Assembly: GCF_900188085.1 (NCBI RefSeq)
Contig: NZ_FZOU01000006.1
Span: 62,001 to 126,000 of the forward strand
Direction of reading: 5' to 3'
Length of the DNA: 64,000 bases
Origin: Granulicella rosea
GTDB taxonomy: Bacteria > Acidobacteriota > Terriglobia > Terriglobales > Acidobacteriaceae
Positions within the stretch are counted from its first letter, which is position 1. Each line of letters opens with the position of its first letter. The notes below the pieces were generated by a model that saw only the letters and a list, made by a program, of their open reading frames with translations, did no database searches and was not told where the DNA came from. This document shows, piece after piece, positions 39,808 through 47,974 of the stretch. The translations under genes were made by a program, and so were the position numbers.

Positions 39808-41901
39808 CTACCAGACCCGGCAGCTATTCGCCGGAACCATCGGCGTTCCCACCTTGCAGCTAAACGCCCCCGCAAAGCCGGGCTGGTTCACGATCGCGCC
39901 ATTCACGCGGATGTGGTCCGGCGCGTGCGGATCGGCAAGCACCTGCGACCGCACCTGCTCCGGCCGCGAGTTCTCGCACCATCCCTGCGCGTAACCGATG
40001 TAGAACCGCTGCGGCGCGGTGAAGCCGTCCACCTTCGCCGTCAGATCGACGCCCGTCTTCTTCGCGTGTTCGAGATACGCCATGTAGGCGAGCACCAGGC
40101 CGCCGTTGTCGGCCGTGTTCTCGCCCAGCGTCAGCTTGCCGTTCACCTTCACATCGCCGGTGGGATCCTTCACCGCGGTGAAGCCGTCGTACTCCTTCAC
40201 CAGGCAGTCGGTGCGGGCCTCGAAGCCCTTGGTGTCGGCGGCGGTCCACCAGTCCGAGAGATTGCCCTTGCCGTCGAACTTCTTGCCCTGATCGTCGAAG
40301 CCGTGCGTCAGCTCATGTCCGATGACGCCGCCGATGTCGCCGTAGTTCACGGCGTCGTCGGCCTTGGGGTCGAAGTAGGGCGGCTGCAAAATACCCGCCG
40401 GGAAGTTGATGTCGTTCATGCTGGGGTTGTAGTAGGCGTTCACGGTCGGGGGACTCATGTCCCACTCGCCCGGATCGACCGGCTTGCCGATCTTCGCCAG
40501 CTCGTGCGCGCTTGAAAACTCGTTCGCCCGCATGGAGTTGCCGAAGGCGTCGTCCGGCTTCACGGTCAGAGCGGAGTAGTCGCGCCACTTGTCCGGGTAG
40601 CCGATCTTGTTCGCCACCAGCTTCAGCTTGGCCTTTGCCTTCAACTTCGTCTCGGGGCTCATCCAGGTGAGCGTGTCGATGTCGCGATCCATTGCGTCCT
40701 CGATCTCCTTCACCATCACGACCATCCGCTGCTTGCTCTCGCCCGCGAAGTACTGGTCGACGTAGACCTTGCCCAGCGCCTCCGCCAGCGCGCCATCCAC
40801 CGAGCGCGAGCAGCGCTTCCAGCGCGGCGCCTGCTCCGGCTGGCCGTACAGCTTCACGCCGTAGAAGTCGAAGTTCTCCGCGTCGATCCGCTTCGGCAGC
40901 CGGCCCGCGTAGGCGGTCAGCAGATGGTAGCGCATGTACGCCTTCAGCACGGACATATCCGTATCGCGCACCTGGTGTAGCAGCACCGGGAAGTAGTCCG
41001 GCGTGGAGTTGTTGATCTCCGTCACATGCGGCGCGTGCAACGCCTCCTCGTAGCGCGGCAGGTTGAAGCCCGGGACCGTCGCCGTAAAGGCGGAGATCGT
41101 CTGGAGGTGATAGGTCTTCTCCGGCTCGCGCAGGTCGACGACGCCCATCGAACCCTTCGCCAGCGCCGTCTCGAAGGCCATCACCGCATTCGCATCGCGC
41201 AGCGCCTGCTGCGGCGAGCTGCCGGCAAAGGTCAGCATCTTCACGATGTGCGCGACATACTGCTTGCGCAGCTCCTCGTCCTTGGCGCCGGTGCGCAGGT
41301 AGTAGTCCTTCTCGGGCATGCCGAGCCCGCCCTGCGAGATATAGGCGATCTGCTTGCTGGCGTCCTTATAATCCTGCTGCTCGCCGAAGCTGAAGAAGAC
41401 ATCCACGCCCTCGCGCTGCAGACTGCCGATCAGCCCCGGCAGCGCCAGCTTGCCGCGCACGCCGTCGCCCAGCGCGTCGATCTGGGCCAGCAGCGGCTGG
41501 ATCGGCGCGAGATCGAGCCGCTCGATCCGGTCGGTATCCATGCACGCCTTGTAGTAGTCGCCGATCTTCTGGGCGTCCGCGGAACGATCGGACCCGCCTG
41601 CCTCGGCCTGTTCGAGGATGCCGCGCAGCCACTGCGTGTTCACGTTCATCAGCACATAGGCAGGGCCCATGCCGCCCTCGTCCGCCGGAATGGGGTGGTT
41701 GGCGGCGAACTTGCCGCAGGCGAACTGGTAGAAGTCCGTACAGGGGTCGACCGCGCGGTCGAGCGAGGTCGGGTCGAAGCCCGGAATCGGCACATACGAC
41801 GGCGTCGCGGCTGGCTTTGCCGCCTGTCCGAACAGGCTGCCGCCCGCGAGTGTGCTTGCAACCACCATCCCTACCGTCAAAAATCGCTTCAAATCCTTCA
41901 T
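39808..41901 (-). CDS. M13 family zinc metallopeptidase (neprilysin-like)
   Basis: A 697-aa secreted endopeptidase. A hydrophobic N-terminus (FLTVGMVVASTLAGGSLFG) is followed by the M13_N domain (FDPTSLDRAVDPCTDFYQFACGKF..IPADEGG). The zinc site HELTHGFDDQGKKFDGKGN holds His529, Glu530 and His533 (HExxH), and ENTADNGGLVLAYMAYLE gives the third ligand Glu. NSxxNEIVFPAGIL-type NAYYNPSMNDINFPAGIL precedes the zinc site, and CWC is replaced by the usual final Trp (NSCRVW). ATG 41901 follows GAGGGTG. Extracellular or periplasmic peptide hydrolysis is inferred. Terminator shared downstream. Confidence 0.95.
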   Translation of the reverse strand: MKDLKRFLTVGMVVASTLAGGSLFGQAAKPAATPSYVPIPGFDPTSLDRAVDPCTDFYQFACGKFAANHPIPADEGGMGPAYVLMNVNTQWLRGILEQAEAGGSDRSADAQKIGDYYKACMDTDRIERLDLAPIQPLLAQIDALGDGVRGKLALPGLIGSLQREGVDVFFSFGEQQDYKDASKQIAYISQGGLGMPEKDYYLRTGAKDEELRKQYVAHIVKMLTFAGSSPQQALRDANAVMAFETALAKGSMGVVDLREPEKTYHLQTISAFTATVPGFNLPRYEEALHAPHVTEINNSTPDYFPVLLHQVRDTDMSVLKAYMRYHLLTAYAGRLPKRIDAENFDFYGVKLYGQPEQAPRWKRCSRSVDGALAEALGKVYVDQYFAGESKQRMVVMVKEIEDAMDRDIDTLTWMSPETKLKAKAKLKLVANKIGYPDKWRDYSALTVKPDDAFGNSMRANEFSSAHELAKIGKPVDPGEWDMSPPTVNAYYNPSMNDINFPAGILQPPYFDPKADDAVNYGDIGGVIGHELTHGFDDQGKKFDGKGNLSDWWTAADTKGFEARTDCLVKEYDGFTAVKDPTGDVKVNGKLTLGENTADNGGLVLAYMAYLEHAKKTGVDLTAKVDGFTAPQRFYIGYAQGWCENSRPEQVRSQVLADPHAPDHIRVNGAIVNQPGFAGAFSCKVGTPMVPANSCRVW

Positions 41902-42073
41902 TCGCACCCTCATGCTCTCGTACTGCCCTAAAACTTTGTAACATGGTGCTGCAATACGAAGCCTGCCGCGCACGTACTCGATTGGCCGTTTGCGTCGTCT
42001 ACGCAATGTGCAGCGTCTATCCAACAGAAGTCACCTCAGGCCGATACGCATCCGGCGCGGAATCCGTTCCCCA

Positions 42074-43666
42074 ATGCCCCAGCTCCCGCTCCAACGCAGA
42101 CTGCTCGCCGCCACGCTTCTCGTCGCCGGCCTTGCGCCGTTGCGCGTGCTGGCCGCCGGGCCGAAGACGCCGCAGCCAGTGGCGAAGATTCCGCTTGCGG
42201 AGATGGGCTTCTACCCCACGCCGCCGCGGCTGCTCTTTCCCGGCGGCGCCATGTTCACGGTCAACTTCGTCGATTCGTCGCACCTGCTCGTCACCTTCAA
42301 CGCACGCGGCCTGCTGAACCGCGACCTGAACGACCCGCCCGACGACCAGGACCGTAAGGTCGCGGCGCTGCTCATCAGCTACCCTTCGGGCGAGGTGCTG
42401 GCTCGCACCGAGTGGCTGACGCACGACCACGCCCGCTATCTGTGGGCGCTGCCCAACGGACGCTTTCTCCTGCGCATCCGGGGAAAGGTAAGCGTGATTG
42501 CCCCGCTCGCCAACCTGCCCACCGGCGACGCCTTCCGCGAGCAGCCCTACCTGCAGTCGGACCGCCGCATCGGCCTGATGCTGCTCTCGCCCGGCGGCGA
42601 AATGATGGTCGTCGAGACCGTCGCGAACACCTCCACAACCCCGCAGTTCGCCGAATCGACGGCAGCCGATGTCGGCATCAGCTTCTACCGGGTCACGCCG
42701 CCCACCGTCGGCCCAGGCGTCGCCGGCGACATCGCGCGGCCGCGCTACGCGGGCTCCGGACGATTCCAGTCTATGGTCGACATCCCCCTGACCGCGGAGG
42801 GCTTCCTCGACGCGTCGCAGGAGCCGCCATCGAAGAGCTCCCCCGGCGGCTATCTCTTCGACTTCTACACCCATTCCGGCAAGAAGCAGGAGCTGGCGGG
42901 CTTCGACACCAGTTGCCGACCGACCGCCGTCTTCCTCAGCCGGAGCGAGTTCATCGGCTTCGGCTGTCGCGGCAGCGCGGACAAGCCGGAGCTCGGCGCC
43001 TTCAACCTGAAGGGCGACCCGCTGTGGGTCGAGTCCGTGCCCAACGGCGTCCGGACCGCCTACCTCGCCACCGCGCCCGAAGTCGGCCGCTTCGGACTCA
43101 GCCGGCTGATCTTCACCGCCGGCACCACCAATCCGCAGCCGGATGAGATCGGCGTCTCGAACGTCGAATCGCAGCAGATCACCGTCATCCAGACTTGGAG
43201 CGGGCAGGAGCTGCTGAAGCTCTCGACCACGCCCGTCCACGGCAACGGCCAGAACTACGACCTCTCCGCCGACGGCCAGTCGCTCGTGCTGCTGCGCGAC
43301 GATACCCTCGAGCTCTACCAACTGCCGCCGCTCTCGGACAAGGACAAGGCCGCCGTCGCCGAAGCCGTGGCGGCTTATCCGCAGCGCGAGACCGCCCTCG
43401 TCACCCTTCGCCGCTCCGGCCCGAAGACCGCCGAGGAGCTGGCCAAAGAGGCCGTCAAACCCGCCGAGACGCCGCTCGATACGAGCACATTCCGCATCCC
43501 GGCGAGAACCGACGCCGATCCGCTCTCCACGCTGCAGATCGTCGGCGATCAGGGCGCCGCCCCGCCGCCCCCGCCGGGAGACGCACCGGAGGTGCAGGGC
43601 GACCAGCCCCATCGCAAACCGCCGACCCTTCTCCTGCCAGGCGAGACGCCGGAGGATAAGAAGTAG
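42074..43666 (+). CDS. Secreted hypothetical protein with repeat-rich beta structure (530 aa)
   Basis: A 530-aa exported protein: signal peptide (..LQRRLLAATLLVAGLAPLRVLAA), then a long beta-rich region with recurring hydrophobic strands and Gly turns (LTHDHARYLWALPNGRFLLRIRGK, RIGLMLLSPGGEMMVVETV, FDTSCRPTAVFLSRSEFIGFGCRG), reminiscent of a beta-propeller. An acidic Pro/Ala-rich tail (QGAAPPPPPGDAPEVQGDQPHR) closes it. No catalytic motif is seen. ATG 42074 follows no strong ribosome site; the divergent neighbour is the M13 peptidase, with 170 bases between starts. A surface or cell-wall role is possible. Confidence 0.75.
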   Translation: MPQLPLQRRLLAATLLVAGLAPLRVLAAGPKTPQPVAKIPLAEMGFYPTPPRLLFPGGAMFTVNFVDSSHLLVTFNARGLLNRDLNDPPDDQDRKVAALLISYPSGEVLARTEWLTHDHARYLWALPNGRFLLRIRGKVSVIAPLANLPTGDAFREQPYLQSDRRIGLMLLSPGGEMMVVETVANTSTTPQFAESTAADVGISFYRVTPPTVGPGVAGDIARPRYAGSGRFQSMVDIPLTAEGFLDASQEPPSKSSPGGYLFDFYTHSGKKQELAGFDTSCRPTAVFLSRSEFIGFGCRGSADKPELGAFNLKGDPLWVESVPNGVRTAYLATAPEVGRFGLSRLIFTAGTTNPQPDEIGVSNVESQQITVIQTWSGQELLKLSTTPVHGNGQNYDLSADGQSLVLLRDDTLELYQLPPLSDKDKAAVAEAVAAYPQRETALVTLRRSGPKTAEELAKEAVKPAETPLDTSTFRIPARTDADPLSTLQIVGDQGAAPPPPPGDAPEVQGDQPHRKPPTLLLPGETPEDKK

Positions 43667-43692
43667 GTCCTCTTGCTTGGAGCCACGCCACC

Positions 43693-43811
43693 GCTCGTCA
43701 TCCTGAGCGAAGCGTAGCGGAGTCGATGGCCCCTGTATTTTGTTCGAAGCCGCGAGCGATAGAGACGATCAGAACAAAATACGGGGGTCCTTCACTATGT
43801 TCAGGATGATG
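43693..43811. repeat. Dispersed inverted repeat, family R (copy 10)
   Basis: Arms TCGTCATCCTGAGCGAAGCG and TCCTTCACTATGTTCAGGATGA with AAAATACGGGGGT inside, between the 530-aa gene and the rpsT terminator. Confidence 0.8.
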
Positions 43812-43833
43812 AACACGTGAGGCAGCGCCCACG

Positions 43834-43871
43834 AAAAAGGGCCGGCTCCGAAACCTCGGAGCCAGCCCTTT
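43834..43871 (-). terminator. Rho-independent terminator of rpsT
   Basis: A 16-position stem AAAGGGCcGGCTCCGA/TCGGAGCCaGCCCTTT (one mismatch) with loop AACC, followed on the minus strand by TTTTTCG. It lies 28 bases after the rpsT stop. Confidence 0.93.
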
Positions 43872-43899
43872 CTTACACAAACCTCACAGCGAGAAGAGC

Positions 43900-44181
43900 T
43901 TACGCAGCCTTCTTCGCCAGCACGGCAGCCTTCACGCGCGCATTCAGACGGCTCTTGTAGCGGCTCGCGGTGTTCTTGTGCAGGACGCCCTTCTGGACGC
44001 TCTTGTCGAGCAGCGAAGCGGTCGAGCTGTAGACAGCGGCCAGCGTGGTCGCATCGCCCTTTGCGATCGCCTCACGCAGGGTGCGCAGGGTGCCGCGCAG
44101 CTTGCTCTTGTTGGAACGGTTGACGGCAGTCTTGACGATGGTCTGACGGGCGCGCTTGAGCGAGGAAACATGATTTGCCAT
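43900..44181 (-). CDS. rpsT: 30S ribosomal protein S20
   Basis: A 93-aa basic protein, [21 protein letters not shown] then the S20 signature ([47 protein letters not shown]). It binds 16S rRNA early in small-subunit assembly. ATG 44181 has AGAGAAGAGAG upstream. The gene is flanked by its own terminator; the DinB-like gene runs divergently on the other strand. Confidence 0.98.
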   Translation of the reverse strand: MANHVSSLKRARQTIVKTAVNRSNKSKLRGTLRTLREAIAKGDATTLAAVYSSTASLLDKSVQKGVLHKNTASRYKSRLNARVKAAVLAKKAA

Positions 44182-44387
44182 TGCTAAACTCTCTTCTCTA
44201 TTACCGGGTTCGCCGGGAAATTTCGCCCGACTGAGCCGGGAGATGAGGATGCGGGCCACGGCCCCAATATTTGGCGCAAATGGTAACCGGACCGACCCCA
44301 ACCCGCGGAGCCAGGCACGACGCATCCCTGCAATCTCTAAGTCTACGCATCGAGCCTCCAAAAATCAACGACTCCCTGCTTTTCTTG

Positions 44388-44413
44388 TTTGTCATTCCCG
44401 CAGGGAATCTGCT
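44388..44413 (+). repeat. Short dispersed repeat, family S (copy 2)
   Basis: TTTGTCATTCCCGCAGGG and eight further bases, identical to 37691-37716 in the opposite orientation. The rest of the 44182-44528 gap is unremarkable. Confidence 0.7.
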
Positions 44414-44528
44414 CCTCGTCTGCCGATCTGCCTGCTCCAAAGAAAACGGCCCCGCCAGTTCCCACCCGGACCCCGTTTCGCGTAGGCTGAGTTTGCCTTC
44501 CACGAAATCCAAAGAGGTTACAAGCCCC

Positions 44529-45053
44529 ATGCAAAAGCTCGCCGCCCTCGTCCTCGCCCTTGGCTGCACCGCTGCCGCCCACGCCCAGGCAGCCAACCCG
44601 GTCCTGACCAGCGCCCGCCAGGTCTTCGACCAGAAGTCCAAGCTCATCGTCGCCGCAGCGGACGAGATGCCCGCCGACAAGTACAGCTTCAAACCCACGC
44701 CCGCGCAGTGGAGCTACGGCAAGACCATCGCGCACGTCGTCCAGGGCAACACGCTGGTCTGCGCCATGATCGGCGGCACACCCGCGACCGGCATCGCCGA
44801 GGTGAAGGAGACCGACTCCAAGGAGGCCCTCATCGCGGCGCTCAAGGCGAGCTTCGACTTCTGCTCGAAGTCGCTCGACGCGACCTCGGACGCCAAGCTC
44901 GGCGACGAGATCACCTTCTTCGGCGGTCGCAAGACGGTTCGCGCCCGCGCTCTGCTGGAGCTGGATATCGACGTGACCGACCACTACTCGCAGATGGCCA
45001 GCTACCTGCGCCTGAGCGGCCTGCTGCCGCCGTCTGCCCAGCCGAAGAAGTAG
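44529..45053 (+). CDS. DinB-superfamily secreted protein
   Basis: A 174-aa protein with an exported N-terminus (MQKLAALVLALGCTAAAHA) and the four-helix DinB/YfiT fold (QKSKLIVAAADEMPADKYSFKPTPAQWSYGKTIAHVV..ALLELDIDVTDHYSQMASYLRLSGL). His34-type metal ligands of DinB are partly conserved (IAHVV, DHYSQM). Role unknown; DinB-fold proteins include thiol transferases and nucleases. It runs divergently from rpsT; ATG 44529 is preceded by AAGAGG. Confidence 0.85.
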   Translation: MQKLAALVLALGCTAAAHAQAANPVLTSARQVFDQKSKLIVAAADEMPADKYSFKPTPAQWSYGKTIAHVVQGNTLVCAMIGGTPATGIAEVKETDSKEALIAALKASFDFCSKSLDATSDAKLGDEITFFGGRKTVRARALLELDIDVTDHYSQMASYLRLSGLLPPSAQPKK

Positions 45054-45055
45054 AA

Positions 45056-45526
45056 ATGCGTTTCTACACTCAGGCGGAATGTGAGCAGTGGCTTGCGCGC
45101 AGAGAACGCTCCTTGCCGGTTGACGCCGGCAAGGAGCTTTTGCACATTGACACCAACGTTCAAGGTAGTCGAATAGCTTACCTAACTCGCACGATCGCAA
45201 TGTCGGTTTCCTACAGGATGCCTGTCCTGCTGTGGATTACAGAATGGGGAATTTGGCCGAGCAGTGAGAACTGGCGCCTGTACTACAAACTTCGCGAGTC
45301 ATACGGCGACCGCCAGCTACTTGAAGATGCTCCCGGTCATCTCTTCCTGGAGCACGAGACGGAAGACTTCGCCTCGTTTCTCCAACTAGCGATCCAAAAC
45401 GGCTGGGGTGGCCACATTCAGCCCGTTGCACCATACGTCACCGCGTTCTTCAGTCATGACGAGTACATGGACTTTTACTCAAATAATAAGGACATCCTCG
45501 AAGAGCTCGGGAAGAAGTTAGGATGA
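45056..45526 (+). CDS. Low-GC hypothetical protein (156 aa)
   Basis: A 156-aa cytoplasmic protein (MRFYTQAECEQWLARRERS) starting three bases after the DinB stop. The middle contains SYRMPVLLWITEWGIWPSSENW and a Tyr-rich segment (DDEYMDFYS). Composition is less GC-rich than neighbours. Position after a host gene and before the toxin-antitoxin-like pair suggests a mobile or defence-related origin; I recognise no family. Confidence 0.65.
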   Translation: MRFYTQAECEQWLARRERSLPVDAGKELLHIDTNVQGSRIAYLTRTIAMSVSYRMPVLLWITEWGIWPSSENWRLYYKLRESYGDRQLLEDAPGHLFLEHETEDFASFLQLAIQNGWGGHIQPVAPYVTAFFSHDEYMDFYSNNKDILEELGKKLG

Positions 45527-45532
45527 CTCGTT

Positions 45533-45859
45533 CTACCGAAACGGAATCTGCACCTCAAAATAACTGCCCGGCGTACTCGCATTCACCGCAATTGAAATCT
45601 CTTCCAAATACAGCTTCACCATCGGCCATTGAGAGTTTCCGAGGATGACGAGCGATATCCTGCGGCCAGTCAAATTCTGTTGATAGCGAATATTCTTATC
45701 GGTGCTTAGGAGGAGATCGTAACCCGCATCCTCGGCCATCCGGATCAACTCACCGTTTTCAAGCTCATGCCAGCCGATCCAGCGCGCGAGCGTGACTTCG
45801 TGCCCCGGCAGGCTGCGTGCAATCGGCTTCGGCGCACCATTGTCGAACAGTATCTTCAT
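45533..45859 (-). CDS. DUF5615 family PIN-like protein
   Basis: A 108-aa protein beginning MKILFDNGAPKPIARSLPGHEVTLAR with the DUF5615 (Mut7-C/PIN-like) pattern: an Asp in LFD at 6 and an acidic/aromatic site (GWHELENGELIRMAEDAGYDLLLSTDKNIRYQQ). Such proteins often pair with DUF433 antitoxin-like proteins; here the start overlaps the DUF433 stop by ATGA. Probable toxin of a type II-like module; lower GC than flanking genes supports acquisition. Confidence 0.87.
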   Translation of the reverse strand: MKILFDNGAPKPIARSLPGHEVTLARWIGWHELENGELIRMAEDAGYDLLLSTDKNIRYQQNLTGRRISLVILGNSQWPMVKLYLEEISIAVNASTPGSYFEVQIPFR

Positions 45860-46092
45860 GCAGCGACAAGCGGCCTAGTCGCAAGACTGGCGACCGCAAA
45901 CTGAAGTACGGCCCTTACCTCGTCCGCAGTGACATCGAAGACCTCGGTGATCTCCTCAACAGACATGCCGGCTTCGAGATTGAGAAACACGGTCTCTACC
46001 GGCATGCGCGTTCCACGAAAGACCCACGCGCCGCTCAGTTTGCCGGGGACACTTTCCACTGCCGGGCACTGTGACCAATCCAACGCAGCCAT
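45856..46092 (-). CDS. DUF433 domain protein (antitoxin-like)
   Basis: A 78-aa protein, MAALDWSQCPAVESVPGKLS, then the DUF433 core (GAWVFRGTRMPVETVFLNLEAG) and the winged-helix-like part (SVEEITEVFDVTADEVRAVLQFA). ATG 46092 follows AGGAG. The 3' end overlaps the DUF5615 start. The pair is a typical two-gene unit; DUF433 is usually the putative antitoxin. Confidence 0.88.
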   Translation of the reverse strand: MAALDWSQCPAVESVPGKLSGAWVFRGTRMPVETVFLNLEAGMSVEEITEVFDVTADEVRAVLQFAVASLATRPLVAA

Positions 46093-46361
46093 GTCGATTT
46101 CTCCTGCGTTTAAAATACGCCATTCAAACAGGTTTCGATCCGCTTTTCCACTCCCGTCCATAATCTTCACGAAACCACCCTTGACGCGGCCGTTCAAGAG
46201 TTCTAATCTCCACTCATCTTCGACTCACGTTTGGCGTCTCCCGCTAACCCGGTCTTAGTCCACGCACATCGCCCGGTGTGCTGTCTGGCACTATTCCTGC
46301 TCACAATCCATCTAACAAGCTGTTGCATGCCACGTCCTGACGGAGGTCAGATCACCGATTG

Positions 46362-47393
46362 ATGAAAAAGGCGCTTGAAATCACACCCGGCATCGAACCC
46401 CTCTATGGAACACGCGACGAGAACCTTCGCCTCCTCGAAGACGGCCTGCAGGTCGTCATCGACCTACGCTCCGACGGCATCCACCTCTCCGGCGCCGACG
46501 ATCGCGTAGCCCGCGCCGCCCAGGTGTTCGCGGACTTCGACGCGCTTCGACGATCGGGCGTCCATCTGCAAAACGGCGAGCTGCACGCGATGTTGAAGAT
46601 GGTGGTCGCCGATCCCGGCATCTCGTTGAAATCATTGGTGGATTCGGGCAAGCAGCGGTCCGCCGGCGTCAAGCGCATGGTGCAGCCCCGCTCGCCCAAC
46701 CAGAAGAAGTATGTCGAGGCCATCGAGGGCTCGGACATGACCTTCGGCCTCGGGCCAGCCGGTACCGGCAAGACCTACCTCGCGGTCGCGATGGCCGTCT
46801 CCGCGCTGCTGAGTAAGAAGGTCAGCCGCATCATCCTCGTCCGCCCGGCGGTCGAGGCCGGCGAGCGCCTCGGGTTCCTTCCGGGCTCGCTGCAGGAGAA
46901 GGTCGACCCCTACCTGAGACCGCTTTACGACGCGCTCTACGATCTGCTCGACCAGGAGAAGGTCGATAAGTTGCTGGAACGAAACGTGATCGAGGTTGCG
47001 CCGCTGGCGTTCATGCGCGGCCGCACGCTCTCGGACGCGTTCATCATCATGGACGAGGCGCAGAACACGACCATCGAGCAGATGAAGATGTTCGTCACGC
47101 GCCTGGGCAACAACTCCAAGGCCGTCATCACCGGCGACCTCACCCAGACCGACCTGCCGAATCCGAAGAAGTCCGGTCTGCTGGACGCGCTCAACGTGCT
47201 TTCAGGCGTCGAGGGCATCCGCTTCTGCCACTTCGAGGATGTGGACGTCGTGCGCCACGCGCTCGTACAGCGCATCGTGCGCGCGTACGACTCCTACGGC
47301 CGCGCGCAGCAGCAGTTGCCGATCGGCGAGGAGGCGGCGCTGGGTCAGCCGCTGGCCGAACCGCTCGCCAAGCCGGCGCCGAAACCGCAATAA
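46362..47393 (+). CDS. phoH: PhoH family ATPase
   Basis: A 343-aa P-loop protein thought to act with YbeY in RNA metabolism and stress response. Walker A is [11 protein letters not shown], Walker B-like [11 protein letters not shown], and the signature [32 protein letters not shown] is complete. The C-terminus is a Pro/Ala-rich extension. ATG 46362 is preferred over a TTG one codon earlier; CGGAGG lies upstream. ybeY, its usual partner, follows after a terminator. Confidence 0.96.
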   Translation: MKKALEITPGIEPLYGTRDENLRLLEDGLQVVIDLRSDGIHLSGADDRVARAAQVFADFDALRRSGVHLQNGELHAMLKMVVADPGISLKSLVDSGKQRSAGVKRMVQPRSPNQKKYVEAIEGSDMTFGLGPAGTGKTYLAVAMAVSALLSKKVSRIILVRPAVEAGERLGFLPGSLQEKVDPYLRPLYDALYDLLDQEKVDKLLERNVIEVAPLAFMRGRTLSDAFIIMDEAQNTTIEQMKMFVTRLGNNSKAVITGDLTQTDLPNPKKSGLLDALNVLSGVEGIRFCHFEDVDVVRHALVQRIVRAYDSYGRAQQQLPIGEEAALGQPLAEPLAKPAPKPQ

Positions 47394-47417
47394 ATGCAGG
47401 AAATCTGCGATACCATC

Positions 47418-47452
47418 AAAGGCAGGAGCGCAGTCGGCTCCTGCCTTTTGTT
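47418..47452 (+). terminator. Rho-independent terminator between phoH and ybeY
   Basis: Perfect 12-bp stem AAAGGCAGGAGC/GCTCCTGCCTTT with a 7-base loop, followed by TGTTT. It would decouple phoH from ybeY unless read through or attenuated. Confidence 0.9.
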
Positions 47453-47488
47453 TCATCCAGGAGTTTCGCTGCAGCATCCAAACAACCG

Positions 47489-47974
47489 ATGATCACCATC
47501 GAACCCCCAAGTAGCGCCGAAGCACTCACGCTGAGTAAGCCCGCCCTGTCGCGCTTCTTCAATCGCGCGCAGAAGGCCGTCGGCCTTGAAGGCTCGGTCG
47601 AGGTGCTGCTGGCCGACGACGCCACCCTCAAGCGCCTGAACAAATCCTTTCGCGGCAAGAACAAGGCGACCGACGTCCTCAGCTTCCCTTCGCCGGATGA
47701 GATGTACGACGCGGGCATGGCCGGCGACCTCGCCATCTCGCTTGAGACCGCCGCCCGCCAGGCCGCGCAGTACGGCCACACGCTCGAAATCGAACTCCGC
47801 GTCCTGATGCTCCACGGTCTGCTGCACCTTGCCGGCGAGGACCACGAGACCGACAACGGGGAGATGGCCGCGCTCGAAGACCAACTGCGCCAGACCCTGA
47901 AGCTGCCCGTAAGCCTGATCGACCGCGTCACGAAACCCGTGAAAAAGGCCGCGACGAAGAGGGCGAAGGCATGA
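47489..47974 (+). CDS. ybeY: Endoribonuclease YbeY
   Basis: A 161-aa metal-dependent RNase involved in 16S rRNA 3'-end maturation and 70S quality control. The conserved HGLLHLAGEDHE gives the zinc ligands His109, His113 and His119; RGKNKATDVLSFP is the substrate-binding signature. A basic tail (KKAATKRAKA) ends the protein. Its stop overlaps the start of the CorC-type gene by four bases. Confidence 0.96.
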   Translation: MITIEPPSSAEALTLSKPALSRFFNRAQKAVGLEGSVEVLLADDATLKRLNKSFRGKNKATDVLSFPSPDEMYDAGMAGDLAISLETAARQAAQYGHTLEIELRVLMLHGLLHLAGEDHETDNGEMAALEDQLRQTLKLPVSLIDRVTKPVKKAATKRAKA

